Below, in pieces: positions 21,896-31,294 of a stretch of 64,000 bases of DNA. Both the position numbers and the translations under genes were made by a program. The stretch covers positions 27,315-91,314 of the forward strand of contig CABYYJ010000006.1 of NCBI GenBank assembly GCA_902523185.1. Reading direction: 5' to 3'. Origin of the DNA: an uncultured Pelagibacteraceae bacterium. Lineage in GTDB: Bacteria > Pseudomonadota > Alphaproteobacteria > Pelagibacterales > Pelagibacteraceae. Numbering within the stretch: the stretch's first letter is position 1; the number at the start of each line of letters is the position of its first letter. Under the pieces are notes generated by a model. That model searched no databases. It was given only the letters and a program-made list of their open reading frames with translations, and was not told the origin of the DNA.

Positions 21896-22315
21896 TTATT
21901 TTTTTATTTTTGATCCATAAAGCTCTAATTTATGATCTACCAAATTATAGCCTAATTTTTTTGCAATTTTTTTTTGTAATTCCTCTATATCTTTATCTAC
22001 AAATTCGACGATTTCCCCGCTATTGATATCAATTAAATGATTGTGATCATCATTAATTTCATATCGCGCTTTTCCGGCTTTAAAATCGTGTTTTACCAAT
22101 ATTCCAGACTCCTCAAAGAGTTTTACTGTTCTGTAGACTGTTGCAATACTTATTTTATCATCTATTGCTGTAACTCTTTTGTGAAGTTCATCAACGTCAG
22201 GGTGATCTTTAGAACCATAAATTTCTTTTGACTCTGAAAGTATTTTAGCAATAACTTTTCTTTGATCAGTTAGCCTTACACCTTTCTGTTTGCATTTTTC
22301 CTCTATAATACTCAT
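21896..22315 (-). CDS. fur: Fur-family regulator (Fur/Mur)
   Basis: A second Fur-family protein, distinct from irr. The 139 residues include RLTDQRKVIAKIL (near 14), a recognition helix region SIATVYRTVKLFEESG (near 56-71) and the metal-binding DDHNHLIDINSGEIVEF (near 89). This last segment lacks the CxxC zinc motifs of enteric Fur and resembles alphaproteobacterial Fur/Mur, which often senses manganese. It lies between tsaB and miaB, the usual alphaproteobacterial place. Metal specificity cannot be read from sequence. Confidence 0.88.
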   Translation of the reverse strand: MSIIEEKCKQKGVRLTDQRKVIAKILSESKEIYGSKDHPDVDELHKRVTAIDDKISIATVYRTVKLFEESGILVKHDFKAGKARYEINDDHNHLIDINSGEIVEFVDKDIEELQKKIAKKLGYNLVDHKLELYGSKIKK

Positions 22316-22323
22316 AGCGTAAT

Positions 22324-22716
22324 TTAACTTAAATAGATGGGCTTAATCAATTTTTTTTCAACTAAATTTTTACTAATTAACTTTTCTATATTTTTTGGGT
22401 TAAATGAGCTTAAATCATCGTTTTTATAGCCTAATATTTTCACACTTTTTGAAATTTCCAAGCCTTTAGCAAATGCAAAGGATGCTCTTATGCCAGAAAA
22501 ACTTCCAGGACCTTGATTTATGATAACGCAAAAATTTTTATTTAAGTTTACTTTGTGAAAATTAAGTAAATTATATATATCAAGTATTAGGTTTTCATTA
22601 TTTTTTTTATTTTCAAATTTGTGTATAAAAAAATCTTTATTTATCCGTAAACCTAATTTATCATCTACACCTATGCAATCGATAATTAAAAAATCATTAA
22701 TCATATATATATTCAT
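22324..22716 (-). CDS. tsaB: TsaB-like tRNA threonylcarbamoyladenosine protein, shortened
   Basis: TsaB partners TsaD in t6A37 modification of tRNA. The family signature is clear: NQGPGSFSGIRASFAFAKG near residue 66, after a short N-terminal strand DFLIIDC. The protein has only 130 residues, against about 200-230 normally. Most of the second ASKHA lobe is missing, yet the terminal KPIYLS matches the usual P-x-YLR end. A start at 22704 (MINDFL) is equally possible. Its 5' end overlaps the divergent deacetylase gene. It precedes fur without the usual rimI between them. Confidence 0.75.
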   Translation of the reverse strand: MNIYMINDFLIIDCIGVDDKLGLRINKDFFIHKFENKKNNENLILDIYNLLNFHKVNLNKNFCVIINQGPGSFSGIRASFAFAKGLEISKSVKILGYKNDDLSSFNPKNIEKLISKNLVEKKLIKPIYLS

Positions 22717-23728
22717 TATAGCTTTTACATCGATGCAATCAAAGATATTTGCAGATAATAATTTAAACTTCGACGATTACGGTATAATTTCAATTATGTA
22801 TCATAGATTTAATGAAAACAAATATCCATCTACAAATATACAAATGGAAGTATTTTTAAATCAACTGGATATAATCGAAAAAATGAATATCAAGTTTGTT
22901 GACCCTCGAGATTTTAGGCAAAAAATTTCAGAAAATAAAAGGGAGAGAAAAATTTTATTTACTGTGGATGATGGTCTTTTATCTTTTTATAAAAATGCCT
23001 GGCCAATTTTGAGAGAAAAAAAAATTCCATTTATTCTTTTTGTAAATACAAGAGAAGTTGGATCATACAACTACATGAATTGGGATCAAATCATAGAGAT
23101 TTCAAAATCAGATATTGTTGAAATTGGAAATCATAGTCACTCCCATGAATATCTTGTTGATGAAAGTCCTGAGTCTATAAAAAAAGATATTTTAAAATCA
23201 ATTGAGATTTTTGAAAAAAAGCTTGGGAAAAATTCTGAATTTTTTTCATATCCCTTCGGGGAATATAGCCTTGAATTTAAAAAAATCATTAAAGAATTAG
23301 GTTTTAAATATGCTTTTGGTCAACATTCTGGAGTAATTGATGAGACCAAAGATCTTTGGGAATTACCTAGATTTCCAATTAATGAAAAGTATGGAGAAAT
23401 AAAGAGGTTTAAAACTTTAATGAAAACTCTGCCATTTAAATATAAAAGTATTTCTCCAAAAGAGAGATATTTATTGCAATCCGAGAATCCGCCGAATATT
23501 CAAATTGAGTTTTATGAAAATATTAAAAATTTAAGCCAAATAAATTGCTATTCGAATGAAGGGAACAAATGGAGGAAGTCAAACCTAAAATTTACAAGAA
23601 AAAATTTTTTAGAAATTAATATTAGTGAAAAATTTGTTGGTGAAAGAGGCAGGGTTAATTGCTCGCTTAGAGCAAAAAATGGTTTCTGGAGATGGTTAGG
23701 AATTCAGTTTGTAATAAGTGAAGAATAA
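22673..23728 (+). CDS. secreted polysaccharide deacetylase (NodB domain)
   Basis: A carbohydrate esterase family 4-like protein. I choose the start at 22673, which gives a signal peptide (KKSLIIYIFIIAFTS, cut near FADNN) and 351 residues; the open frame extends upstream to 22619. NodB motifs are visible: MYHRFNENKYPS near residue 42, FTVDDG (metal Asp pair) near 100, and EIGNHSHSHEYL near 145. A YPFGEY segment follows, then a beta-rich C-terminal part (about 255-351). The start overlaps the divergent tsaB start by 32-44 bases. The likely substrate is an envelope or external glycan. Confidence 0.8.
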   Translation: MQSIIKKSLIIYIFIIAFTSMQSKIFADNNLNFDDYGIISIMYHRFNENKYPSTNIQMEVFLNQLDIIEKMNIKFVDPRDFRQKISENKRERKILFTVDDGLLSFYKNAWPILREKKIPFILFVNTREVGSYNYMNWDQIIEISKSDIVEIGNHSHSHEYLVDESPESIKKDILKSIEIFEKKLGKNSEFFSYPFGEYSLEFKKIIKELGFKYAFGQHSGVIDETKDLWELPRFPINEKYGEIKRFKTLMKTLPFKYKSISPKERYLLQSENPPNIQIEFYENIKNLSQINCYSNEGNKWRKSNLKFTRKNFLEINISEKFVGERGRVNCSLRAKNGFWRWLGIQFVISEE

Positions 23729-25270
23729 TTAAGATTTCAACTCTACTTGATTCATAGAATTTACTAATCTCACAGGCTCAAAATCAGTAAGACTATTTTG
23801 AGTAATTATTTGATTAAGTATTTTTGTATATTCTGATCCAGTCTGAGCATAGTTTTTTAAAGTATCTGATAATACTAAACCGGTAATAACTAAATTTTTT
23901 TCTCTTAATTTCCTCCTTTTATCTCTAAATTTTACATAACTCTTGTGAGTATTAAGATTATTTTTATAAGCTTTTACTGAAGCTCTAAGTATTGGAAATT
24001 TTAAAATCTTATGATTTTTATCACCATCTCTTTTTAGTGGAGCTATACCTTGGCCATCCCAGGTCCACTGCCCAAAAATAGCATTACCTTCTAAAGCAAA
24101 TCTTGAAGTTCCCCACCCGCTCTCTTTTGCAGCTTGCGCTAAAGCTATTGATACTGGAATTATATCCATTCTAATCATTAATTGGTTTATATCTCCTTTT
24201 TTGACTTTGTATTCCAAAAGTTTTTGTCTCAGCCACTGTTTTTCTAGATCAGTAGTAAATTTTTTTTCAGATATAATTTTTAGTTTTTCTCTATCATCTA
24301 AAATCTTTTCATTTTCGGCGACTATTAAAGGTAAAACAATTTTGATAAAAGTCTCTTTTTTTAATTGAACACTTTGCAAATTATTTAAGTCTCTTGGTAG
24401 TTGAGTAAAATAAATCGGTTTAACTAATTTTTCATTTCTTACTTTTTTTAAATCATAATCAACATCTTTAAATAGCTGAATGACTGTTGATGTTTTTAAG
24501 TTCAAGTCAGGTAAGATTACCTCGGCTACACTATTTCTTTTAACTTTTATCTCTGGTTTTTTGATCTCCTCTTTAATTTTTGGTTTAGTTTTTTTAACTT
24601 CTTTTTTTATTTCAGTTTCTAGCTTTTTAAGCTCTTTTTTTACTTTTGTTTCAGGTTTTTTGATTTCTTTTTTAAAGTTTTGTTCCTCTTTTTTAACTTC
24701 TATTTTTTTTTCGAAAAAATCGAAATTTTTGTAACTATTAATTCCAAATACGATAGCTGTAGTTACACCGGCAACAACAAAAAAACCAATAATAACATTT
24801 CTAGCACTTTTTTTATCAACTTGTTGATTGTAAATTGAGTTAAACACATCTGTAAAAAGTTCACCAAAAAATTTACCGATTGTCTTTCCTAGTTGAGGAA
24901 GGACACTTAAAAAATTAATTCCAATATTACCAATACTTTTCCAAGTATTATTCAAGCCATAACTGAATTTTCTTGAAGTGTCATGTTTGTAATTTTCAAC
25001 CTTTCTAAAGAACCTATTTTTTTCTCTGATTTTTTCTTCTTTATAGTCAACAATGTTGGATTTTAATTTAGAAACTGGTTTAACAAAATTTTCTTTGAAA
25101 AAACTTGTTTTAAATTCCTTAGGGATAATAATTTTATTTTTTTTTAAAATTAATTCAATTTGACCTGTTGTAAGGTTCTTTCTTCTCTTTGTATAATCCT
25201 GAATTTCTTTGACGTTATATATATAAGCAAGTTCTAATAACTTATCTCTATAACTTAATTTTTTTTTCAT
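23729..25270 (-). CDS. Bax-like membrane-anchored glucosaminidase
   Basis: A 513-residue protein whose C-terminal part resembles Bax and other peptidoglycan N-acetylglucosaminidases: AQAAKESGWGTSRFALEGNAIFGQW near 378-401, with Glu383 as likely catalyst. A basic cytoplasmic N-terminus (1-157) precedes a single membrane span (about 159-177), then a lysine/glutamate spacer made of four 11-residue repeats (200-243), so the catalytic domain would be periplasmic. It follows nfuA by 3 bases. The end meets the deacetylase gene with no gap. It may trim peptidoglycan at growth or division sites. Confidence 0.8.
   Translation of the reverse strand: MKKKLSYRDKLLELAYIYNVKEIQDYTKRRKNLTTGQIELILKKNKIIIPKEFKTSFFKENFVKPVSKLKSNIVDYKEEKIREKNRFFRKVENYKHDTSRKFSYGLNNTWKSIGNIGINFLSVLPQLGKTIGKFFGELFTDVFNSIYNQQVDKKSARNVIIGFFVVAGVTTAIVFGINSYKNFDFFEKKIEVKKEEQNFKKEIKKPETKVKKELKKLETEIKKEVKKTKPKIKEEIKKPEIKVKRNSVAEVILPDLNLKTSTVIQLFKDVDYDLKKVRNEKLVKPIYFTQLPRDLNNLQSVQLKKETFIKIVLPLIVAENEKILDDREKLKIISEKKFTTDLEKQWLRQKLLEYKVKKGDINQLMIRMDIIPVSIALAQAAKESGWGTSRFALEGNAIFGQWTWDGQGIAPLKRDGDKNHKILKFPILRASVKAYKNNLNTHKSYVKFRDKRRKLREKNLVITGLVLSDTLKNYAQTGSEYTKILNQIITQNSLTDFEPVRLVNSMNQVELKS
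24542..24673 (-). repeat. four tandem 33-bp (11-residue) repeats in the Bax-like gene
   Basis: Residues 200-243 of the Bax-like protein divide exactly into KKEIKKPETKV, KKELKKLETEI, KKEVKKTKPKI and KEEIKKPEIKV. The repeats form a charged spacer between the membrane span and the catalytic domain. Such repeats can change copy number by slippage, altering reach into the cell wall. Confidence 0.75.
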
Positions 25271-25273
25271 AAT

Positions 25274-25822
25274 TTAGTTTGCTTCGACTGAATTAACTTC
25301 CTTCACGTAATGTTTTAATAAATTTTGGACTCCTTGCTTGAGTGTCATTAGAGAGCTTGGACATCCTGAGCAACTGCCTTGTAATTCAACCTTTACCACA
25401 CCTTTTTCAAACGACTTAAATTTTATATCTCCACCATCTCTTGCAACAGCAGGTCTTATTTTTGTATCTAAAACATCAATAATTCTTTTAACCGTATCAT
25501 CATCATTATTTAAATTGTTCTCTTTTTTATTAAAGTCTTTTAAAATTGGCTCATCATTATTCTCAAAATAATGATTTAAATGAGAAATAACCATTGGTTT
25601 CAAGTCGTCCCAAGAAGCTTCCTCTGTTTTTTTTACAGATAAAAAATTTTTTGATAGCAGAACTAATTCAACTCCATCAAAATTAAGTAATTCTTTTATA
25701 AAAGAATTAGATAAGCTCTCTGAATTTTGTTTTTGAAATTCTTCTGTGCCAATATCTGAAATAGTTTTCTCTGAAAGAAATTTAATTGAGTTAGGATTTG
25801 GGGTAGACTCTGTTTGTATCAT
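25274..25822 (-). CDS. nfuA: NfuA-type iron-sulfur cluster carrier
   Basis: Iron-sulfur scaffold/carrier with an N-terminal Nfu_N domain (1-85, beginning IQTESTPNPNSIKF) and a C-terminal NifU-like domain (about 105-182). The cluster-binding CxxC is in GSCSGCPSSLMTLKQG near residue 152. The 182-residue length and domain order match alphaproteobacterial and mitochondrial Nfu1. It lies between trpS and the Bax-like gene in the murJ-trpS-nfuA series. Confidence 0.95.
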   Translation of the reverse strand: MIQTESTPNPNSIKFLSEKTISDIGTEEFQKQNSESLSNSFIKELLNFDGVELVLLSKNFLSVKKTEEASWDDLKPMVISHLNHYFENNDEPILKDFNKKENNLNNDDDTVKRIIDVLDTKIRPAVARDGGDIKFKSFEKGVVKVELQGSCSGCPSSLMTLKQGVQNLLKHYVKEVNSVEAN

Positions 25823-25834
25823 TTGAAATTTATA

Positions 25835-26839
25835 TTATATCAATCCTACTTTTTCACGTATATTTTTTAGGTTTTCCTCAGCGATAATACTGGCTTTTCT
25901 CTTACCTTTTTTTAAAATTGCCTCCAAATGGGACCTATCTTGTAAAAGTTTTTTAATTTCCTTTCCTATGGGTGTGATTTCACTTACTAAAATTTCTGCT
26001 AGTTTTGTTTTTAAAAAAGAATACTCTTTTCCTGACATCTCGTTCAAAACCTTTTCTAAATTAACTTTTGAAATTTCTGAATAAATGTTTATTAAATTTA
26101 ATGCTTCTGGTTTATTTTCTAAACTTTTTAAACTATCCGGTATTTGCTCAGAGTCAGACTTAGCTTTTTTGATTTTCTTCATTATTTCATCTGCGCTGTC
26201 TTGTAAATTAATTCTTGAATAATCTGACTCTTCAGACTTACTCATTTTTTTAGTTCCATCTCGTAAACTCATAACTCTAGATATATTTTTTTGAATAAGA
26301 GGTTCTGGTAAAGGAAAAAAATCCCTGCAATTAAAATCATTATTGAATTTTTGAGCTATGTCTCTTGATAGTTCAAGATGTTGTTTTTGATCAGCGCCAA
26401 CGGGAACATGAGTTGCTTTATAAAGAAGAATATCAGCAGCCATCAAATTTGGATAAATATATAATCCAACACTTGCTTTTTCCTTATCAGACCCAGCTTT
26501 ATCTTTAAATTGGGTCATTCTATTCAACCATCCAACTCTTGAAACACAATTTAAAATCCAAGATAATTCTGCATGTCCTGGCACAGCAGATTGATTAAAT
26601 ATAATACTTTTTTCTGGATTTAGGCCAGCAGCTAAAAAACTTGCTACTGTTTCTAGTACATTTTTTTTAAGTTCATCAGGCTTTTGAAAAGTAGTGATAG
26701 CATGTAAATCTACTACACAATATATACATTGCATCTTACTTTGTAGTGATACAAAATTTTTTAATGCTCCAAGATAGTTTCCCAAATGTAAATTGCCAGT
26801 TGGTTGGACTCCAGAAAATACTATTTTTTTTTTACTCAT
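25835..26839 (-). CDS. trpS: tryptophanyl-tRNA synthetase
   Basis: Class I aminoacyl-tRNA synthetase charging tRNA-Trp. The 334 residues show the HIGH-type motif [13 protein letters not shown] near 13-25, the tryptophan-site segment [34 protein letters not shown] near 128-161 (read here in two parts), and KMSKS near 197. It starts immediately after the murJ stop with no gap, which suggests coupled translation. Confidence 0.97.
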   Translation of the reverse strand: MSKKKIVFSGVQPTGNLHLGNYLGALKNFVSLQSKMQCIYCVVDLHAITTFQKPDELKKNVLETVASFLAAGLNPEKSIIFNQSAVPGHAELSWILNCVSRVGWLNRMTQFKDKAGSDKEKASVGLYIYPNLMAADILLYKATHVPVGADQKQHLELSRDIAQKFNNDFNCRDFFPLPEPLIQKNISRVMSLRDGTKKMSKSEESDYSRINLQDSADEIMKKIKKAKSDSEQIPDSLKSLENKPEALNLINIYSEISKVNLEKVLNEMSGKEYSFLKTKLAEILVSEITPIGKEIKKLLQDRSHLEAILKKGKRKASIIAEENLKNIREKVGLI

Positions 26840-28366
26840 TTAATTAGTTTTGTAATTTTTGATTTTTAATAAACCAAATAAATAACAAGATAACAAATAA
26901 ACAGCTCCCACGAAACCTACAATAATAATTAAATAAATTGACTTATAAATATATTGATAATTAAGGTATGAAACATATTTATCTAAAGCAAAAATTAAAG
27001 CGAAGGACATTATTAATGATGAAATCGTGATTTTAATACAATTGTAGAACATTTTTGGTTGCAAAAGTAAATATTTTCGTCTTGCTAGCAAATATAAATA
27101 TATAACCACTCCAACCCAAGTAGATATGGAAGTTGCTATTGGAATTATAATAAAACCAAGTTTGTCAAAAAAACTTAAACTAATCGATACGTTTAAGAAA
27201 ACTATAAAAGAAGAAATATAGAATGGTTCTTTGGTATTATCTCTTGCGAAGAAAAAATTTGCTAAAACTTTTATCAATGAAAAAGCGACGACACCGTATC
27301 CAAAAAATTTTAAAGCAATTGATGTCATTAAAACATCGTTGGACGAAAAGGAACCATATCCAAATAATCCATTAACTATTTCCTCAGATGCTAAAATTAA
27401 AGCCAGACTGGCAGGTAAAGACAAAAGTAAAGATAATTCAATCGATTTATTTTGAATATTAGAGACTTTATTTAAATTTTTTTTTTTAAAAGCTTTTGAC
27501 AGAACCGGAAGCGAAACTGTTCCAACAGCAATACCCGCTATAGCTAAATTAATTTGATAAACTCTATCTGCATAATAAAGATATGAAACAGCTCCAGCTT
27601 GAAAAGAGGCTATTATCGTTCCAACTAAAATATTAATTTGCGTAACACCAGAAGAGAGAACGCTCGGTAATAATTTTTTGAAAAAAAATTTTACGTTTTT
27701 ACTAATATTGAATTTTAATTTAAAAGATGGCTTATAAAAATGATAAGTTACATAAAATAAAAAAAACAGTTGAAGTATGCCTGCTAAAGTTACGCCATAA
27801 GATAATAGTTTAGCTGTATTTAAATTTTGCAAATAAGAAAATAATATAAAAGATATTAAAACTAAATTTAAAAAAATTGGTGCAGCCGCAGCCGCAGCAA
27901 ATTTATTATTTGAGTTTAAAATACCTGAAAAAAAGGAAGATAGACTTACAAATAATAAAAAAGGGAAAGTAATTCTAGTTAGCTCTACTGCTAAAGAATA
28001 TTTAAAAGTATCCTCGATGAATCCTGGTGCTATTAGATAAATTAAATAAGGTGTAAAAATTTCTGCAATAGTAACTATGAAAAGCAAAATTAATAATAAT
28101 AGGCTAAGTACTTCATCAGCGAAGATTTTGCCTATTTTTTTACTCTTGATTCTTGCTGAAGCATAACTTGGAATGAAAGCCGCATTAAACGTTCCCTCAG
28201 CAAATAATCGTCTAAAGGTGTTAGGTAATCTAAAGGCTACAAAAAAAGCGTCAGCAAATATTGAGGTGCCCAGAAATATCGCTATTAAAATATCTCTTAT
28301 GTAGCCTAAAATTCTGCTTAATATTGTAAAAAAACTAAATATTGTGGTGGAAGAGAGCAAGTTCAT
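26840..28366 (-). CDS. murJ: lipid II flippase MurJ
   Basis: Moves lipid II across the inner membrane for peptidoglycan synthesis. The 508-residue protein has about 14 hydrophobic spans. Family segments include RILGYIRDILIAIFLGTS near 18-35 and RLPNTFRRLFAEGTFNAAFIP near 47-67 (two adjoining parts), carrying the arginines that contact the pyrophosphate. It starts the murJ-trpS-nfuA-bax-like leftward series. Upstream, 70 bases separate it from the divergent malic enzyme gene, and I see no clear promoter hexamers there. Confidence 0.95.
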   Translation of the reverse strand: MNLLSSTTIFSFFTILSRILGYIRDILIAIFLGTSIFADAFFVAFRLPNTFRRLFAEGTFNAAFIPSYASARIKSKKIGKIFADEVLSLLLLILLFIVTIAEIFTPYLIYLIAPGFIEDTFKYSLAVELTRITFPFLLFVSLSSFFSGILNSNNKFAAAAAAPIFLNLVLISFILFSYLQNLNTAKLLSYGVTLAGILQLFFLFYVTYHFYKPSFKLKFNISKNVKFFFKKLLPSVLSSGVTQINILVGTIIASFQAGAVSYLYYADRVYQINLAIAGIAVGTVSLPVLSKAFKKKNLNKVSNIQNKSIELSLLLSLPASLALILASEEIVNGLFGYGSFSSNDVLMTSIALKFFGYGVVAFSLIKVLANFFFARDNTKEPFYISSFIVFLNVSISLSFFDKLGFIIIPIATSISTWVGVVIYLYLLARRKYLLLQPKMFYNCIKITISSLIMSFALIFALDKYVSYLNYQYIYKSIYLIIIVGFVGAVYLLSCYLFGLLKIKNYKTN

Positions 28367-28436
28367 AAATAATCTAAATTAAGCCATAAATTTATAGTGA
28401 ATTAAATTTCTTTATATTACATACTCATTAAAATAA

Positions 28437-30719
28437 ATGCCAAAGAAAACAGAAATTGATCATTATTCAGATAAAGAGGCACTGGATTTCCACATAAAGG
28501 GAAAGTCAGGCAAAATTGAGATTGTTTCTAGTAAGCCTCTGATTACAAAAAGGGATCTGTCTCTTGCTTATTCCCCAGGCGTCGCTGCTCCAGTCAAAGA
28601 GATAGCAAAAAATCCAGATTTAGCCTACGACTACACAAGTAAAGGTAATCTCGTTGCTGTTATAAGTAATGGTTCTGCTATTTTAGGATTAGGTAATCTT
28701 GGATCCTTAGCGTCAAAACCTGTTATGGAAGGGAAATCTGTTTTATTTAAGAGATTTGCAGATATAGACTCCATTGATATTGAAATAAATAATAGCAATC
28801 CAAATTCTATAATTGAGACAATAAAAAATATAGGTGGAACTTTTGGTGGAATAAATCTTGAGGATATTGCTGCACCAGATTGTTTTGTAATTGAGCAAAA
28901 ATTAAAAGATCTCTTAGACATTCCAATATTTCATGATGATCAACATGGTACAGCAATCATAACCACCGCAGCTTTGATTAATGCATTAGATATTTCAAAA
29001 AAGAAGATCAATGAGGTTAAAATTGTAGTTAATGGAGCCGGGGCCTCAGCTCAAGCTTGTGCAAACTTGTTTAAAAGTTCTGGAGTACCCTCAAAAAATA
29101 TATTTATGTGTGACAGTAAGGGAGTAATTTATAAAGGACGAAAAAATATAGACCAATTCAAGTCAGCACATGCAGTAGATACAAAACTAAGAACATTAGA
29201 AGAAGCCATAAAAAATGCAGACGTGTTTCTGGGTTTATCTGCAAAAGACGTAGTTTCTAAAAAAATGGTAGAGTCAATGGCAAAAAATCCAATCATATTT
29301 GCATGTGCAAACCCTGATCCTGAAATTAAACCTGAAATTATTAAAGAGGTTAGATCTGATGCGATTATAGCAACAGGGCGGTCTGACTACCCTAATCAAG
29401 TTAATAATTTAATCGGCTTCCCGTATATTTTTAGAGGTGCTTTAGATGTAAGAGCTAAAGAAATAAATGAAGAAATGAAAGTTGCAGCTGCCAATGCTAT
29501 AGCACTTTTAGCAAGAGAAAATGTTCCAGATGAAGTGGTATCCGCATACGGTGGCGATAGGCCAAGATATGGAAAAGATTACATTATACCTTCAACTTTT
29601 GACCCTAGATTAATAAGTGTAATACCTGCAGCGGTTGCTGAGGCAGCAATGAAAAGCGGTGTTGCTAGAAAAAATATAGCTGACTTTGAAATTTATAAAG
29701 ATCAACTTACAAATCGGCTTGATCCAACAATGTCTTTGATGCAAGGAATTAATGCAAAAGTAAGAAAAAATCCAAAACGAGTTATTTTTGCTGAGGGTGA
29801 AGATGAAAATATGCTTAAGGCGGCTATAGAGTTTGGTAGGAATAAATTAGGGGTCCCCATTTTGATTGGAGCTGAAAAGAGAATTAAAGAACAACTAAAA
29901 AATATAGGTTTAGATGAAAATTACAAAATTGAAATTGTTAACTCCACTGATAAATTAAAAAGAGAAAAATACACCAAACATCTATACAAAAAACTTCAAA
30001 GAGAAGGACAGCTGGAAAGGGATGTCGATCGTTTGGTGAGGAACGATCGTATAGCTTGGGGTGCTTCAATGATTGCATGTAAGGATGCAGATGCAATGGT
30101 AACTGGAAATATCAGACACTATGCGGCTTCAATAGAAAAACTTAAAAAAGTCACGGAGCCAAGACCAGGTGAAGAAATTTTTGGAATGACTATGATTACT
30201 TTAAGGGGAAAAACAATCTTAGTTGCAGACACAAATGTTCAAGATTTTCCTTCACCTTCAAGATTAGTTAAAGTATCTAAGTCTTGTGTGCGGGTTGCTA
30301 GATTATTTGGATTTGATCCAAAAGTTGCTTTCTTATCCCATTCTACTTTTGGTAAACCAATTTCAAAGAATACAAAACATGTTAGAGACGCGATAGACCT
30401 ATTGAGAAAAGAAAAGGTAGATTTTGATTTTGATGGAGAAATGCAACCTGATGTAGCTCTTAACCCGATTTATAAAGATATCTACCCATTTTCGAAAATT
30501 GTTGGTAACGCGAATATTTTAATAATGCCTGCCTTACACAGTGCGGCTATTTCTACAAAATTAATGAAAGTGTTTGGAGGAGGGAAATTAATTGGACCAT
30601 TACTAATTGGTTTAGGTTCACCAATTGAAGTTGCTCCATTAAGGGCAACAACCTCTGAAATTTTAAATTTAGCTTCTATCGCAGCTTTCTCATCGGATGT
30701 AATTGATTATTCTAATTAA
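28437..30719 (+). CDS. maeB: NADP-dependent malic enzyme with phosphotransacetylase-like domain
   Basis: Converts malate to pyruvate and CO2 with NADP. The 760-residue hybrid has a malic N-terminal domain (SLAYSPGVAAPVKEIA near 41), the catalytic region ending FHDDQHGTAI near 160, and an NAD(P)-binding Rossmann segment (VVNGAGASAQACANL near 196). A C-terminal phosphotransacetylase-like domain (about 430-760) in the MaeB subfamily acts as a regulatory acetyl-CoA sensor rather than an enzyme. It is a single-gene unit whose last 4 bases overlap the convergent BON gene. Confidence 0.96.
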   Translation: MPKKTEIDHYSDKEALDFHIKGKSGKIEIVSSKPLITKRDLSLAYSPGVAAPVKEIAKNPDLAYDYTSKGNLVAVISNGSAILGLGNLGSLASKPVMEGKSVLFKRFADIDSIDIEINNSNPNSIIETIKNIGGTFGGINLEDIAAPDCFVIEQKLKDLLDIPIFHDDQHGTAIITTAALINALDISKKKINEVKIVVNGAGASAQACANLFKSSGVPSKNIFMCDSKGVIYKGRKNIDQFKSAHAVDTKLRTLEEAIKNADVFLGLSAKDVVSKKMVESMAKNPIIFACANPDPEIKPEIIKEVRSDAIIATGRSDYPNQVNNLIGFPYIFRGALDVRAKEINEEMKVAAANAIALLARENVPDEVVSAYGGDRPRYGKDYIIPSTFDPRLISVIPAAVAEAAMKSGVARKNIADFEIYKDQLTNRLDPTMSLMQGINAKVRKNPKRVIFAEGEDENMLKAAIEFGRNKLGVPILIGAEKRIKEQLKNIGLDENYKIEIVNSTDKLKREKYTKHLYKKLQREGQLERDVDRLVRNDRIAWGASMIACKDADAMVTGNIRHYAASIEKLKKVTEPRPGEEIFGMTMITLRGKTILVADTNVQDFPSPSRLVKVSKSCVRVARLFGFDPKVAFLSHSTFGKPISKNTKHVRDAIDLLRKEKVDFDFDGEMQPDVALNPIYKDIYPFSKIVGNANILIMPALHSAAISTKLMKVFGGGKLIGPLLIGLGSPIEVAPLRATTSEILNLASIAAFSSDVIDYSN

Positions 30720-31294
30720 AGTTTACTTCTACTCAGTTCAGTGGCTAAATAAATTGAAGGATAAACATTTTCTACGTCAAAAATTTTGTTAGCTTCATTA
30801 ATTACCTCTTTTTTTTCTTCTAAACTCATTGCGATACCGAAAATATAGATATTTTTGTTGATTGTTTCTAAAGTATAATTTCGTGCCTTAGTTTTTTTGT
30901 TAAAAATGAGTGCTGATCTTAATTGGCTGGTGATTAAAATATCTTTTGCGGTACTTTTAAAACTTGCCTTACCTCTTATAGTAATAGCATTTTTTACAGA
31001 ACGAACTCCATTAGTTTCCCAGGCCATCTTAGTAATTCTAATTTTTTCTTCAGGTGTATCAACTTTTCCAGATAAAAAAATATTTCCATCCCTGACTTCC
31101 GATTGAATACTTAAAAAATACTTTTTATCAGCTAAAGCTAATCTGGCTGATAGATTTTTTTGCATTATCGTGTCATCAATTTGCATGCCAATTGTTCTTG
31201 GATCGAAGGTGATATCAACTCCAGCACCAAATCTTCCCACTGAGCTACACGAGGTTATTAATAAAATCAAAAAAACACTAATTATTTTTTTCAT
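30716..31294 (-). CDS. BON-domain lipoprotein
   Basis: A 192-residue lipoprotein: signal peptide with lipobox ITSC (Cys about 16), then two BON domains (about 45-115 and 118-185), each with the D-x-x-I...L pattern and a central glycine (VRDGNIFLSGKVDTPEEK; NIYIFGIAMSLEEKKEVI). BON proteins such as DolP and OsmY associate with outer-membrane phospholipid or the periplasm. It follows rsmI and overlaps it by 17 bases. A role in envelope integrity is inferred from the family. Confidence 0.85.
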   Translation of the reverse strand: MKKIISVFLILLITSCSSVGRFGAGVDITFDPRTIGMQIDDTIMQKNLSARLALADKKYFLSIQSEVRDGNIFLSGKVDTPEEKIRITKMAWETNGVRSVKNAITIRGKASFKSTAKDILITSQLRSALIFNKKTKARNYTLETINKNIYIFGIAMSLEEKKEVINEANKIFDVENVYPSIYLATELSRSKL

